Positions 52,485 to 60,675 of a stretch of 64,000 bases of DNA are shown one piece after another (position 1 is the stretch's first letter; each line of letters begins with the position of its first letter). Source of the DNA: VBAS01 sp963773465 (GTDB taxonomy: Bacteria > Bacteroidota > Bacteroidia > Chitinophagales > Chitinophagaceae); the NCBI GenBank assembly GCA_963773465.1, contig CAVZBF010000002.1:248001-312000 (forward strand). Direction: 5' to 3'. The translations under genes were made by a program, and so were the position numbers. The notes under the pieces were generated by a model. That model made no database searches. It was not told where the DNA came from and was given only the letters and a program-made list of their open reading frames with translations.

Positions 52485-54041
52485 TTATTTGCCAGTCTTT
52501 TGTTTTGGTTGCTTTGGAATTCCATTTTCCTGCCTTCGTCTGGCCAACTCTTTCCTGTCCTGTTGATCCTTTAATGCCTGGCCACTTAGCTTATGCAATT
52601 TCTGTTCCTCTCTTGCTGAACCCACCAGGATTCCTGAAGGCCCTAAGTAAATTTCAACCAGTTGTAACCCGCGATCAGTTATTACAAATTCTCTTACCTG
52701 GTTGGAATGTTTCATTCCCCTTGACTTCATGATGTATAACATTTTGTTACGTTCGCCATTTGACTCGATATCTTTCATATTGATCCACGTATCTACCAAC
52801 GAGGAGATTCCTTCATCCATTCTCTCCTCCGTTACCCTCAATAAAGCATTCAGCAAAACCGTTATTCCTTCGCCTTGTAAAAAATCGATCAGGCGAAGCA
52901 GCATAGAATTTACTTCATTTACTAATCCTACGGAAATAAGATTGGTAACAGGATCGAGCACTACCGCTGTGGGCTTAAATTCCTTTACAATTTTATAAAT
53001 AGTTGAAAGATGCATTTCAAGCCCATGCAATGCGGGGCGGGCAGAATGAAATTCTAACAATCCCTTTTTTACATGTGGCTGAAGGTTCAGCCCGATCGAT
53101 CTCATATTCCTGATTATCTGGGGAGGTGATTCCTCAAAAGCAAAGAATAATGCTTTTTCATTTCGCTTGCAGACCTCATTTATAAAATAGCCGGCGATGC
53201 TTGTTTTGCCCGTGCCCGCCATACCTGAAATCAGGATGCTGCTGCCACGATAAAAACCTTTTCCTCCAAACATTGTATCAAGCGTTGGAATTCCTGTGCT
53301 GATCCTTTCAGATGACACTCTCCGGTTAAGCTTTAAAGAAGTAACCGGTAAAACAGTAATGCCATCTTCATCAATTAAAAAAGGAAATTCATTCGTACCA
53401 TGGGCGGAGCCGCGGTATTTTACAATCCGTAATCTGCGTGTTGATATCTGGTTGATCACACGGTGATCCAACATAATGACACAATCCGATACATATTCTT
53501 CGAGACCATGTCTTGTAAGTGTACCTTCACCCTGCTCGCCGGTAACGATCGCGGTCACGCCTTTTTCTTTTAGCCAATGAAAAAGCCGTCTTAGTTCGGC
53601 ACGAAGAATTCCCTGGTTTGTTAAACCTGCAAACAAATTTTCAATCGTATCAAGCACCACTCTTTTGGCGCCAATGCTATCGATCGAATGTTCCAATCTT
53701 ATAAATAAACCATCCAGGTCGTACTCGCCGGTTTCTTCTATTTCACTTCTTTCAATATGTACGTGATCCAGTCTTAATTTTTTTTCTTCCTGCATTTTCT
53801 CAAGGTCAAAACCAAGAGAAGCCACATTCATGATAAGCTCTTCTGTTTTTTCCTCAAACGTGATAAAGACACCAGGCTCATTAAACTTTTCTGCCCCATT
53901 TACGAGAAACTCGATAGAAAATAATGTTTTGCCACATCCGGGGCCACCGCAAATAAGCGTGGGTCTTCCTTTGGGAATACCTCCCAATGTTATCTCATCA
54001 AGCCCGTTTATTCCTGTTTTGGCTTTTTCCAAAAACTTCAT
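52485..54041 (-). CDS. kaiC: KaiC-family double-domain ATPase
   Basis: A 518-residue RecA-like tandem. CI has Walker A GGPGCGKT (32-39) and catalytic Glu63/Glu64 (FITFEEKTEE). CII has Walker A GMAGTGKT (273-280) and Glu303/Glu304 (FAFEESPPQ). The autophosphorylation region aligns as DEGISSLVDTWI, placing Ser413-Ser414 at the S431/T432 sites of cyanobacterial KaiC, with Met in place of T426. The C-terminal KaiA-binding tail is not recognisable; a Lys/Gln-rich tail (KELARRRQENG) replaces it. No kaiA is present. Heads the kaiC-kaiB-kaiB-kinase operon. Confidence 0.94.
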   Translation of the reverse strand: MKFLEKAKTGINGLDEITLGGIPKGRPTLICGGPGCGKTLFSIEFLVNGAEKFNEPGVFITFEEKTEELIMNVASLGFDLEKMQEEKKLRLDHVHIERSEIEETGEYDLDGLFIRLEHSIDSIGAKRVVLDTIENLFAGLTNQGILRAELRRLFHWLKEKGVTAIVTGEQGEGTLTRHGLEEYVSDCVIMLDHRVINQISTRRLRIVKYRGSAHGTNEFPFLIDEDGITVLPVTSLKLNRRVSSERISTGIPTLDTMFGGKGFYRGSSILISGMAGTGKTSIAGYFINEVCKRNEKALFFAFEESPPQIIRNMRSIGLNLQPHVKKGLLEFHSARPALHGLEMHLSTIYKIVKEFKPTAVVLDPVTNLISVGLVNEVNSMLLRLIDFLQGEGITVLLNALLRVTEERMDEGISSLVDTWINMKDIESNGERNKMLYIMKSRGMKHSNQVREFVITDRGLQLVEIYLGPSGILVGSAREEQKLHKLSGQALKDQQDRKELARRRQENGIPKQPKQKTGK

Positions 54042-54350
54042 ACGAACAAAAGTTTTTAATAGTATGATAAATGTATTCCTTCCGCTCGAAATAACACCAC
54101 TTAAGTTAACATGAGTTTGAACATGCTACTGCATACTTATTGCAACAAGTTTGAAAACTGGCAAAACCCTTATTTTTTGTAGCAAATATTCCCCACTTTT
54201 TATGGGGATCGCAATTTGAAGAAAGTTGAAAGATCGTATAGTTCCGTCGTCCCGCCGGTTGTCGACAAAAGTAGCGTCGAGAAGTTAGGCACCGGCAGTT
54301 GAATTAACCCGATCGATTATCGAATAACTTCGTCAACTAATTCTAAAGAA
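54042..54350. promoter_or_regulatory. divergent intergenic region, kaiC / GNAT gene
   Basis: Contains the promoters of both the Kai operon (minus) and the GNAT gene (plus). A CCCCACTTTTTATGGGG hairpin (about 54193-54209) and a GCCGGTTGTCGAC ... GGCACCGGCA imperfect repeat (54253-54298) are the only structures seen. No ORF is convincing. I could not pick a clear TTTG/TAnnTTTG promoter. Confidence 0.35.
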
Positions 54351-54845
54351 ATGGAATCAATCAATATAAGAAAAGCCGTTGCCGGTGACCTGGAACAACT
54401 CTTAATTTTTGAACGGGACATTATAAAATTTGAACGCCCATTTGACCCTACGGTAAAACCTGATCCTGTAAATTATTATGATCTGAAAGCAATGTTGTCT
54501 TCTCCGAATATTGAAGTTGTGGTAGCTGAAATAAACAATAAGATCATTGCATCGGGTTATGCCCGTATCGACAAATCGAAACCTTTTTTAAAACATCAGC
54601 ACCATGCTTATCTTGGATTTATGTATGTGCTGCCTGAATACAGGGGAAGGGGAATCAATAAACTGATCATTGATATTTTAAAAAATTGGGCAACTTCACA
54701 AAACATAAATGAGTTTCGCCTGGAAGTATATTACGATAATACTCCTGCCATCAAAGCCTATGAAAAAATGGGTTTTTCAAGATACAGTTTGGAGATGCGA
54801 TATAATTTGGAGGATAATAACCACGGAGACACGAAGGCACAATGA
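54351..54845 (+). CDS. GNAT-family N-acetyltransferase
   Basis: A 164-residue GNAT fold. It shows INIRKAVAGDLEQLLIFERDI, then VVAEINNKIIASGYARID, the acetyl-CoA loop HHAYLGFMYVLPEYRGRGINKLIIDIL with R-G-R-G-I, and EFRLEVYYDNTPAIKAYEKMGFSRY. The substrate is unknown. The final residues (NNHGDTKAQ) and stop are encoded by one arm of an ACCACGGAGACAC-type inverted repeat, so the natural C-terminus has probably been replaced by repeat sequence. Confidence 0.88.
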   Translation: MESINIRKAVAGDLEQLLIFERDIIKFERPFDPTVKPDPVNYYDLKAMLSSPNIEVVVAEINNKIIASGYARIDKSKPFLKHQHHAYLGFMYVLPEYRGRGINKLIIDILKNWATSQNINEFRLEVYYDNTPAIKAYEKMGFSRYSLEMRYNLEDNNHGDTKAQ

Positions 54846-54894
54846 TTCACGGAGATTACTTTGTGTTTCTTTGTATCTCTGTGCCTCCGTAGTT
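54819..54894. repeat. ACCACGGAGACAC / GTGCCTCCGTAGT inverted repeat
   Basis: AACCACGGAGACACGAAGGC (from 54819) pairs imperfectly with CTCTGTGCCTCCGTAGTT (54877-54894) through an ACTTTGTGTTTC loop region. The left arm is coding (GNAT tail). A relative with the same words lies at 63629-63698. Confidence 0.7.
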
Positions 54895-54950
54895 CAAAAA
54901 AAGTATTTAAATTATCTTCGGCAAACCTTTATCTAAAATTTTCTGACGTA

Positions 54951-55505
54951 ATGAAAATTACATACCCGCATATGATCGAAAACTGTGTTGGTGAAAAAAT
55001 AATTTTTCATGCGGTTCAACAGGAACCCGATGGCGACAGGGTGATCGTTGAAAACTTCGTTACACCCGGGCATGGGCCGGTAATGCATACACATTTTCTT
55101 CAGGATGAATCATTGACTATTGTAAAAGGAAAAATCGGGTTCCAAATTTTGGGACAAGAGGAACAATTTGCAAATGAAGGAGAAACGGTTCTGTTTAAGC
55201 GGGGCGTTCCCCACCGTTTTTGGAATGCGGGTGATGAAATTCTTAATTGCAAAGGTTGGATAAAGCCAGCCAACACTATTGTTTTTTTTCTTTCGGCACT
55301 TTATGCTGCTCAAAATAAATCAGGGAAAGCCCAACCCGAAACCTTTGATGCTGCATACCTGATGACCCGCTACGCCAAAGAATATGATCTGCCGGAAATT
55401 CCTGTGTTTGTAAAAAAAATAATTCTTCCATTGACAGTTACGATTGGGCGGATGCAGGGAAAGTATAAAAAGTTTGAAGATGCGCCGGAATTGGTGGCAA
55501 AATAA
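54951..55505 (+). CDS. cupin domain protein
   Basis: A 184-residue protein from the ATG at 54951 (MKITYPHMIENCVG). A frame extension to 54861 passes through repeat DNA. The cupin core has VTPGHGPVMHTHFLQDESLTIVKGKIGFQILG (HxH...E) and GVPHRFWNAGDEILNCKGWIKPA (second-motif His). The C-terminal 60 residues are helical (FDAAYLMTRYAKEYDLPEIPVFVKKIILPLTVTIGR). The metal and the reaction are not assignable from sequence. Downstream of the GNAT gene, same direction. Confidence 0.82.
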   Translation: MKITYPHMIENCVGEKIIFHAVQQEPDGDRVIVENFVTPGHGPVMHTHFLQDESLTIVKGKIGFQILGQEEQFANEGETVLFKRGVPHRFWNAGDEILNCKGWIKPANTIVFFLSALYAAQNKSGKAQPETFDAAYLMTRYAKEYDLPEIPVFVKKIILPLTVTIGRMQGKYKKFEDAPELVAK

Positions 55506-55552
55506 AAACGGAGTACTACCTTTATAAACCAAAATTCTAAAAAAATATATTT

Positions 55553-55849
55553 ATGCCGGTATATGTAGTAAATGCATACGATATTCATGATCCTGAAACA
55601 TTCAAAGAATATCCGCCACGGGTGGCGCCATTGCTTGTAAAACATGGGGCGAAACTGTTAGCGATGGACACGGAAGCTAAAGCATTGGAAGGGAAACCTA
55701 AGACGATGAATGCAATCGTAGAATTTCCTTCGGAAGAAGCTGCCCGTAAATTTTATGATGACCCGGAGTATCAATCTTTCATTCATTTACGGCACAACGC
55801 CACTGCAAATTGTACAATGATCATTCTTAAACAATTTGAAAAAAAATAA
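55553..55849 (+). CDS. DUF1330 domain-containing protein
   Basis: A 98-residue ferredoxin-like alpha/beta protein of the DUF1330 (YciI-like) group: MPVYVVNAYDIHDPETFKEY, VAPLLVKHGAKLLAMDTEAKALEG, MNAIVEFPSEEAARKFYDDPEYQ. Activity is unknown. It follows the cupin gene at 47 bp, possibly in one transcript. The 174 bp after it contain no recognisable feature. Confidence 0.88.
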   Translation: MPVYVVNAYDIHDPETFKEYPPRVAPLLVKHGAKLLAMDTEAKALEGKPKTMNAIVEFPSEEAARKFYDDPEYQSFIHLRHNATANCTMIILKQFEKK

Positions 55850-56023
55850 AAACCAGAATAGCTGCGTTTATAAGATTTATCAAAAGCCATTAGAACTTTC
55901 AAAGTAGCATTAGTTAAAATATGGTAATACGGTCGGATAGTTTTAATGAGGCGTTTTCCTGCTAAGGTTTATATTCAAAACGATTGCAGAAGCCAAATCG
56001 GATTTAAGACCTGAGCCTATTAC

Positions 56024-56791
56024 TTAGTTACTGATCTTTTGTTCTAACTGTTGAAATGCCGAGATAAACATTTTATACCGGTTATCAGTTTGTGCCCAGG
56101 CAATATCTCCTTTTTCAAAAATGTCTTTGATGATGTCATTTGCTTTTTGGCAATCGTCCTCATCATAAAAGTACGAACGCCATGAAGCAGGCAATTCATC
56201 AAAATTTTTCAACGCAAAGCCATTCCCATAAATTTTTATTGGTGACGGCGTGCTGCGAACATCAATGCTATTCAACTTCGCATCAAGTGCCCATTTGAAA
56301 TAAGCTTCATAAAATCCGAAATGGTTTTTTAGCCGGTTCTTTATTTCCTGTTCAGTTTCCTTTTTTGTGGCGGTTATCCGCCATCGATTATTGTCAACTG
56401 AAAAAGGATTGTCAGCGGCAGAAGAAAATTTAGCTGGCTGTTTTTCAAAATTCAGTATCGGCCTTTCTGCACTCTTGAGCCGGAGTTCGTTTCCTAAAAG
56501 CAGTTTGATTGGGAACGAGGTTGTAACCTGTTGTTCGTTTGTAAGCATTAACACAGAATCATTTCTTTTCCATTGCCCGTATTCAAATTTTTTAAAATCA
56601 CGAGTATAGGTATGATCAGGCGCCAGGTAAAGAAAGCTTGCTGGAGTAATTGCTGCACTATCGTTTTGGTCCGTCTCGGAACTATGTGTAAAGAACCATA
56701 ATCCGTCAAGTCGTTTTTTATTTTGCTGAAACAGGCAATTTGTTTGAGAATATAATAATGCAATAAGAATAACGGACAAAATTTTTTTCAT
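56024..56791 (-). CDS. exported protein of unknown function
   Basis: A 255-residue protein from M at 56791 (MKKILSVILIALLYSQTNC), with a possible lipoprotein cysteine in QTNC. The N-terminal half looks like a small beta-sandwich (GLWFFTHSSE, YLAPDHTYTRDFKKFEYGQW...). The C-terminal half is helical (EIKNRLKNHFGFYEAYFKWAL, YDEDDCQKANDIIKDIFEKG). No motif recognised. The gene preceding it on the minus strand ends 28 bp away, so they are likely an operon. Confidence 0.65.
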   Translation of the reverse strand: MKKILSVILIALLYSQTNCLFQQNKKRLDGLWFFTHSSETDQNDSAAITPASFLYLAPDHTYTRDFKKFEYGQWKRNDSVLMLTNEQQVTTSFPIKLLLGNELRLKSAERPILNFEKQPAKFSSAADNPFSVDNNRWRITATKKETEQEIKNRLKNHFGFYEAYFKWALDAKLNSIDVRSTPSPIKIYGNGFALKNFDELPASWRSYFYDEDDCQKANDIIKDIFEKGDIAWAQTDNRYKMFISAFQQLEQKISN

Positions 56792-56819
56792 GCAGCTTTT
56801 TGCGGTTAAATTAATTAAT

Positions 56820-57635
56820 TTATTGCAACTTAATATTCGTTGCAGTAGCACCTTGTGATTTATTTGCCGTCATCATGTTATTGCCTGCTGAATTAATTTT
56901 CCCCGGACCTTGCAACGCCGTATTGTTATGACTGATAACATTATTTGAAAGATTAATAGTTGTATTTGCTTGCGCCATCACTCCTGTTCCGCATGCAGAG
57001 ATATTTGAATTGCTCACGGTCGCCTGCCATCTTAATAAATTGATGCCATTGTTTGAAATATCCTGAAAAGTGGAATGATCAATAATTACAGAACCGGACG
57101 CTGTCGAAATATTTATTCCATCCTGCACATTACGAATGGTAACATTATTAAGAATCACAACACAACTGTCTGTCGTATTTATGTCAATACCTTTTTGAGA
57201 GAAATTGGAAATAAAACAATCTTCTATTATTACTTTTTTAGCAGACATGATCCTGATGCCATTGGTTCCGGGAATACTGCCTGTTCCATTTATAAAAAGA
57301 TGTCGCAGCGTAACCATACCACCTGGTGCATTAATAATAACTCCGTTGGTCCCTGAAGCGAGAATGGAACCAAAACTCCCATTGCCATCAATGGTCATTG
57401 ATTTCGTAATGGTAACAGCACCGTAACCTGCCGCATCCAGAATATTTATCTCACCAGCTGTCGCGGTTTTACTGATAGCGCCGGCAAAAGTTTTACAAGG
57501 TGCTGTCCGGCTGCATGGGTTCACATCATCACCTACACCCGAAACCCAGGTTCGTGTAGCTTGCGCAAACACAAGCTGGCTGGTAACAGTAAATAAAATG
57601 ACAGCGGCCAGGCGGAAGACGAATATTTTATACAT
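56820..57635 (-). CDS. secreted right-handed beta-helix (NosD/pectate-lyase-like) protein
   Basis: A 271-residue protein with signal peptide MYKIFVFRLAAVILFTVTSQLVFAQ. The front segment is typical of secreted beta-helix proteins: TRTWVSGVGDDVNPCSRTAPCKTF, with a disulfide-prone Cys pair, then GEINILDAAGYGAVTITKSMTIDG. Parallel beta-helix coils follow (GTNGVIINA, NGIRIMSAKKVIIEDCFISN, KGIDINTT, DGINISTASGSVIID, NGINLLRWQATVSNSNIS, LSNNVISHNNTAL). The ladder suggests polysaccharide binding or cleavage. Catalytic residues are not identifiable. Confidence 0.82.
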   Translation of the reverse strand: MYKIFVFRLAAVILFTVTSQLVFAQATRTWVSGVGDDVNPCSRTAPCKTFAGAISKTATAGEINILDAAGYGAVTITKSMTIDGNGSFGSILASGTNGVIINAPGGMVTLRHLFINGTGSIPGTNGIRIMSAKKVIIEDCFISNFSQKGIDINTTDSCVVILNNVTIRNVQDGINISTASGSVIIDHSTFQDISNNGINLLRWQATVSNSNISACGTGVMAQANTTINLSNNVISHNNTALQGPGKINSAGNNMMTANKSQGATATNIKLQ

Positions 57636-57680
57636 ATAAATTAATTTGAATAAAAATATATTTAATTATTTGGTAAGGCG

Positions 57681-57704
57681 ATACTCTCAAAAGAGTATTT
57701 TTTT
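57681..57704 (+). terminator. orphan terminator-like hairpin
   Basis: ATACTCT (57681-57687) / AGAGTAT (57692-57698) with a CAAA loop, then six T on the plus strand. No plus-strand gene lies within 1.8 kb upstream, and it sits in the leader region of the divergent beta-helix gene. It could end an unannotated antisense RNA or attenuate. The rest of 57636-57899 shows nothing else. Confidence 0.4.
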
Positions 57705-57899
57705 CCACCGCGTTGCGAGGGCGGTTGTATTGTATAAAACTTTTTGAATATTGATAGGAAGCCAGGGCAATCTTTCTTAAATGCCCACAGCAACGTTATT
57801 TAATTAACTTCGGTTGCCGGTTAGGCAGGCACAAATCCATACGTCTATCAACAACATCATAAAGCAAAAACTATTTTCTTAACGTAAAAGATACTTATT

Positions 57900-58529
57900 A
57901 TGGGGAATTTCTTAGCATTATCAGGGGTTATTGGCAAAACAGAAACGGAGGTATTGAACAGCTTAAAAAACTATGCAAGCTCCGTTGAGGGTGGAATTGT
58001 TCCTGATAATACGCTGGATTCTGAAAATGATAACTGCTGTATCATCCAGGAAGAGAATGGTAACACAACGATTTTTTATCCATACGGCTATCTCGAATGG
58101 GATGCTTCATCAAAATTTATTTCGAAAGAATTGAATGCTCCAGTTTTTTCCTTTCACATTCATGATGGAGACTTATGGATGTACATACTTTATTATAATG
58201 GACAGGTTGTTGACCAATTTAATCCAATTCCGGATTATTGGGGTGAAGACCTGGGTGAGGATGAAATTGAGAGCTGGAAAGGAAATGCTTCTGCGATTGC
58301 TAAATATATTCCTTACATCAATATAAAAGACATAGATAATTATCTGGTAAGCTGGGATCTTGATGAAGAAGAAGACACCAAAGCATATCCCACCGATGAG
58401 TATGGAAAAGAAGAATGGCAATTAGTTGATTTTATGGCCAAGCTAAAATTGCCTTATCCAATTGACGATGAAGGAAAGCCAAAAGGGCATACTTACAAGT
58501 ATTGGACAAATCAATTGAACCGATCGTGA
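57900..58529 (+). CDS. acidic cytosolic protein of unknown function
   Basis: A 209-residue protein (MGNFLALSGVIGKTETEVLNSL) with no signal peptide or membrane helix. It is very acidic (EDLGEDEIES, DLDEEEDTKAYPTDEYGKEEW) and rich in aromatic residues. A central alternating pattern (APVFSFHIHDGDLWMYILYYNGQVVDQFNP) could be a beta sheet. The acidic, compact make-up resembles immunity-type or SMI1/KNR4-like proteins, but no toxin gene is adjacent, so I do not assign it. First of a series of small plus-strand genes to 60426. Confidence 0.65.
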   Translation: MGNFLALSGVIGKTETEVLNSLKNYASSVEGGIVPDNTLDSENDNCCIIQEENGNTTIFYPYGYLEWDASSKFISKELNAPVFSFHIHDGDLWMYILYYNGQVVDQFNPIPDYWGEDLGEDEIESWKGNASAIAKYIPYINIKDIDNYLVSWDLDEEEDTKAYPTDEYGKEEWQLVDFMAKLKLPYPIDDEGKPKGHTYKYWTNQLNRS

Positions 58530-58559
58530 CATCGTAATTCATATTTGAAATTAAATTTA

Positions 58560-58970
58560 ATGGACTACAAACAAACGGATTTTGCAAAGTTTGGTGCCGA
58601 CTGCTTTCCCGGGCTGCTTGGTATTGAAGTGCTGAACGTTTCAACAAATTCAGCGGCTGCACAAATGGAGATCAGGAAATCACTGTTCGCACCCAATGGA
58701 TACTTACATGCAGGTAGTGTAGTGAGTTTGGCAGATACAATCGCGGGTTATGCTTGTCTTTATAATTTACCATTGCTGGCAAAATCTTTTACAACGATAG
58801 AATTAAAATCAAATTTTTTGGGATCTACAAAAAGCGGGTTTATAATAGCAGAGGCCAGTTTACAACATGCAGGACAAACAACACAGGTTTGGGACGTGAT
58901 CGTTAAGAGCAAAGAGAATCAAAAAACAGTGGCTTTGTTTCGTTGCACGCAATTGATTTTGTATTCATAA
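58560..58970 (+). CDS. PaaI-type hotdog thioesterase
   Basis: A 136-residue hotdog fold from M at 58560 (MDYKQTDFAKFGADCFPGL). The active-site helix region is NGYLHAGSVVSLADTIAGYACL, with the usual HxGxxxxLxDxxxGxA pattern, followed by FTTIELKSNFLG and a closing QKTVALFRCTQLIL. It hydrolyses acyl-CoA thioesters in relatives. It starts 30 bp after the preceding gene. Confidence 0.87.
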   Translation: MDYKQTDFAKFGADCFPGLLGIEVLNVSTNSAAAQMEIRKSLFAPNGYLHAGSVVSLADTIAGYACLYNLPLLAKSFTTIELKSNFLGSTKSGFIIAEASLQHAGQTTQVWDVIVKSKENQKTVALFRCTQLILYS

Positions 58971-59000
58971 CTTCAGCAATCGCTTAAATAGCCCACAAAA

Positions 59001-59534
59001 ATGACTGACGAACAAAAATTGGAGTACCAAGAAATAAGAGATGAATCTGCTCTTTTGACTCAAATAATTTCGACAACCGTTAATTTTTCAGTTCTGGGTA
59101 GTATTGCGATCTTTAGTTTCCTTTCTTCAAAACAGCCTACTCCTTTCTCATTATTCGGGCTTGCATTATTGGTTATCTATCCAGGCTGTTATATCATAAT
59201 TTCAAGAATTCAATCTATCTTAAGGCTTGCAGCTTACGTATATGTTTTTATAGAGCCAATAAGTGATATTAAACATGAAACCAGACTTTTAAAATTAAAA
59301 TCTAAATCAAAACTGAAATTTAGCAAAACAGTTCTCTGGGTTTTTCTGGGATTAATTTTAATTAACATAGGACTTTTTATTTCTAAAGGATATTATAGTT
59401 TATTTGAAATGAGTTTCTATGTTATCAGCTTAATTGTTTATGGACATATTTATTACCTGATGACCAGAGATTGGAAAATGAAATTCATCAAAATTTGGGA
59501 AGAAATAAAGAGACAAGAGAAAAATACCACTTAA
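59001..59534 (+). CDS. four-helix membrane protein of unknown function
   Basis: A 177-residue protein with a short helical N-terminus (EQKLEYQEIRDESALLTQ) and four hydrophobic segments: VNFSVLGSIAIFSFLSS, FSLFGLALLVIYPGCYIII, FSKTVLWVFLGLILINIGLFI and FEMSFYVISLIVYGHIYYL. Between pairs 2 and 3 lies a basic cytosolic loop (ETRLLKLKSKSKLKFSK). The layout looks like small effector-type membrane proteins near nucleotide-sensing genes, but none is adjacent. No family recognised. Confidence 0.65.
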   Translation: MTDEQKLEYQEIRDESALLTQIISTTVNFSVLGSIAIFSFLSSKQPTPFSLFGLALLVIYPGCYIIISRIQSILRLAAYVYVFIEPISDIKHETRLLKLKSKSKLKFSKTVLWVFLGLILINIGLFISKGYYSLFEMSFYVISLIVYGHIYYLMTRDWKMKFIKIWEEIKRQEKNTT

Positions 59535-59617
59535 CAAAAATGAGAAGCAGAAAACTGCGGCCTTGCCTCATTGCCCTCAATTGATCTTACATTCATAATT
59601 CCAAAACGCCTTTGGCG

Positions 59618-59971
59618 ATGGAAAAACCTTATAAATATCATTACAGGCCTGCATATGAAAGTGAAGAACTATTATTGGAATTCTACCAGGGTGTTGAAAA
59701 CGATAACTTCCGTTTAGACCTTATTAAAACGATAGAGGAAATTAATCCCAGCATTGAATCGATTGAAGACTTATGGATGAATGATGAGGTTTTATTAAAT
59801 ATAAGTTCAGACCTCGGGGCCTTTACTTTATCTACGGATATTTGGGGTTTTGCATTTATTATGGCTGAAAAAAATCAAAAATGTTTAGAGAAGATAAACA
59901 TGATTTTGATAAATAGTGAGCTGTTCGAAAAAGTTGAAGTCGCTTTTGAAGCGTATAAGAAACCAAAATAA
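59618..59971 (+). CDS. small protein of unknown function
   Basis: A 117-residue protein from ATG 59618 (MEKPYKYHYRPAYESEELLLEFYQGV); a TTG two codons earlier is also open. Acidic, mostly alpha/beta, no membrane or signal segment: FRLDLIKTIEEINPSIESIEDLWMNDEVLLNISSDLGAFTLS and GFAFIMAEKNQKCLEKINMIL. No family recognised. It follows the membrane protein gene and precedes a VOC-family gene. Confidence 0.65.
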   Translation: MEKPYKYHYRPAYESEELLLEFYQGVENDNFRLDLIKTIEEINPSIESIEDLWMNDEVLLNISSDLGAFTLSTDIWGFAFIMAEKNQKCLEKINMILINSELFEKVEVAFEAYKKPK

Positions 59972-60030
59972 TTAATAGTAAAGGGATTTATAAATCAGGC
60001 AGCACAAACTATCCATTTAAAAAATAAACT

Positions 60031-60426
60031 ATGAGTGAGACAAGCAAAACCTTCTTCGCTCCACAATTGTATATAAGAAATGGCGTCAGCAATATTGATT
60101 TTTATAAAAATGCCTTTGGTGCCATTGAATTAAGACGCTTTATGAACGATGACGGCACTTACCATGTTGCCGAACTTTCAATTGACGGTGCCATGTTTCA
60201 TTTGCATGAAGAAACCAAAAGAAATAATCAAATAAGTCCGGAAAAGATAAATGGAACCACAACAATGATCGGCTTATTTGTAGAAGACGTGGATGCAGTA
60301 ATGAATAAGGCATTGGCAGCCGGCGCAACAATGCTCTCCCCGACGCAAAGCTATGATTATGGTTACCGGCAGGGCGAAATTGTAGACCCTTTCGGACATC
60401 ATTGGATGATCGAAATGAAAATTTAA
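60031..60426 (+). CDS. VOC-family (glyoxalase/PhnB-like) protein
   Basis: A 131-residue single VOC module: FAPQLYIRNGVSNIDFYKNAFGAIELRRFMNDDGTYHVAELSIDG, then MIGLFVEDVDAVMNKALAAGATMLSPTQSYDYGYRQGEIVDPFGHHWMIE. The DPFGHxW end is typical of the PhnB-like branch. It may bind a small metabolite through a metal site (His/Glu at conserved places). Substrate unknown. Confidence 0.87.
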   Translation: MSETSKTFFAPQLYIRNGVSNIDFYKNAFGAIELRRFMNDDGTYHVAELSIDGAMFHLHEETKRNNQISPEKINGTTTMIGLFVEDVDAVMNKALAAGATMLSPTQSYDYGYRQGEIVDPFGHHWMIEMKI

Positions 60427-60505
60427 AAGCTGAATAAAGAACAGGACACTTTGAATTGCTCCTGCCTGCGTTTGTGTCCGCAAGAAACAAGAATATCAGG
60501 ATGCC

Positions 60506-60562
60506 CCGATGCGTGTCCCCACGCATCGGTACCAGAAAAAAAGATGCGTGAAGACACGCATC
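60506..60562. repeat. two tandem GATGCGTG / CACGCATC hairpins
   Basis: CCGATGCGTG-TCCC-CACGCATCGG (60506-60529) and GATGCGTG-AAGA-CACGCATC (60543-60562) share the same stem with different loops, 13 bp apart, with an A-rich spacer. They lie in the 249-bp gap between the VOC gene and the convergent CHAT gene, together with a copy of the GTACAAGTGAGTGACAC repeat. Confidence 0.75.
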
Positions 60563-60597
60563 AAGGCGTTGTGCCGAATTAGACTGCACTTCTCAAA

Positions 60598-60660
60598 TGT
60601 TGAATAGAATTAACGAACGTACAAGTGAGTGACACAAGGGACGATGATAGTAGCAATACA
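60598..60660. repeat. interspersed repeat copy downstream of the CHAT gene
   Basis: TTGAATAGAATTAACGAACG, then TACAAGTGAGTGACACAAGG and GATGATAGTAGCAATAC. Nearly collinear with the copy at 48941-49003. Confidence 0.7.
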
Positions 60661-60675
60661 GCCGGTACAATTATC

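Noticed and set aside
54861..54950. Cupin start at 54861
   Set aside because: The first 30 codons read through repeat DNA. The ATG at 54951 begins the natural domain.
57900..58529. Immunity protein assignment for the acidic protein
   Set aside because: No toxin gene is adjacent and no family motif is visible.
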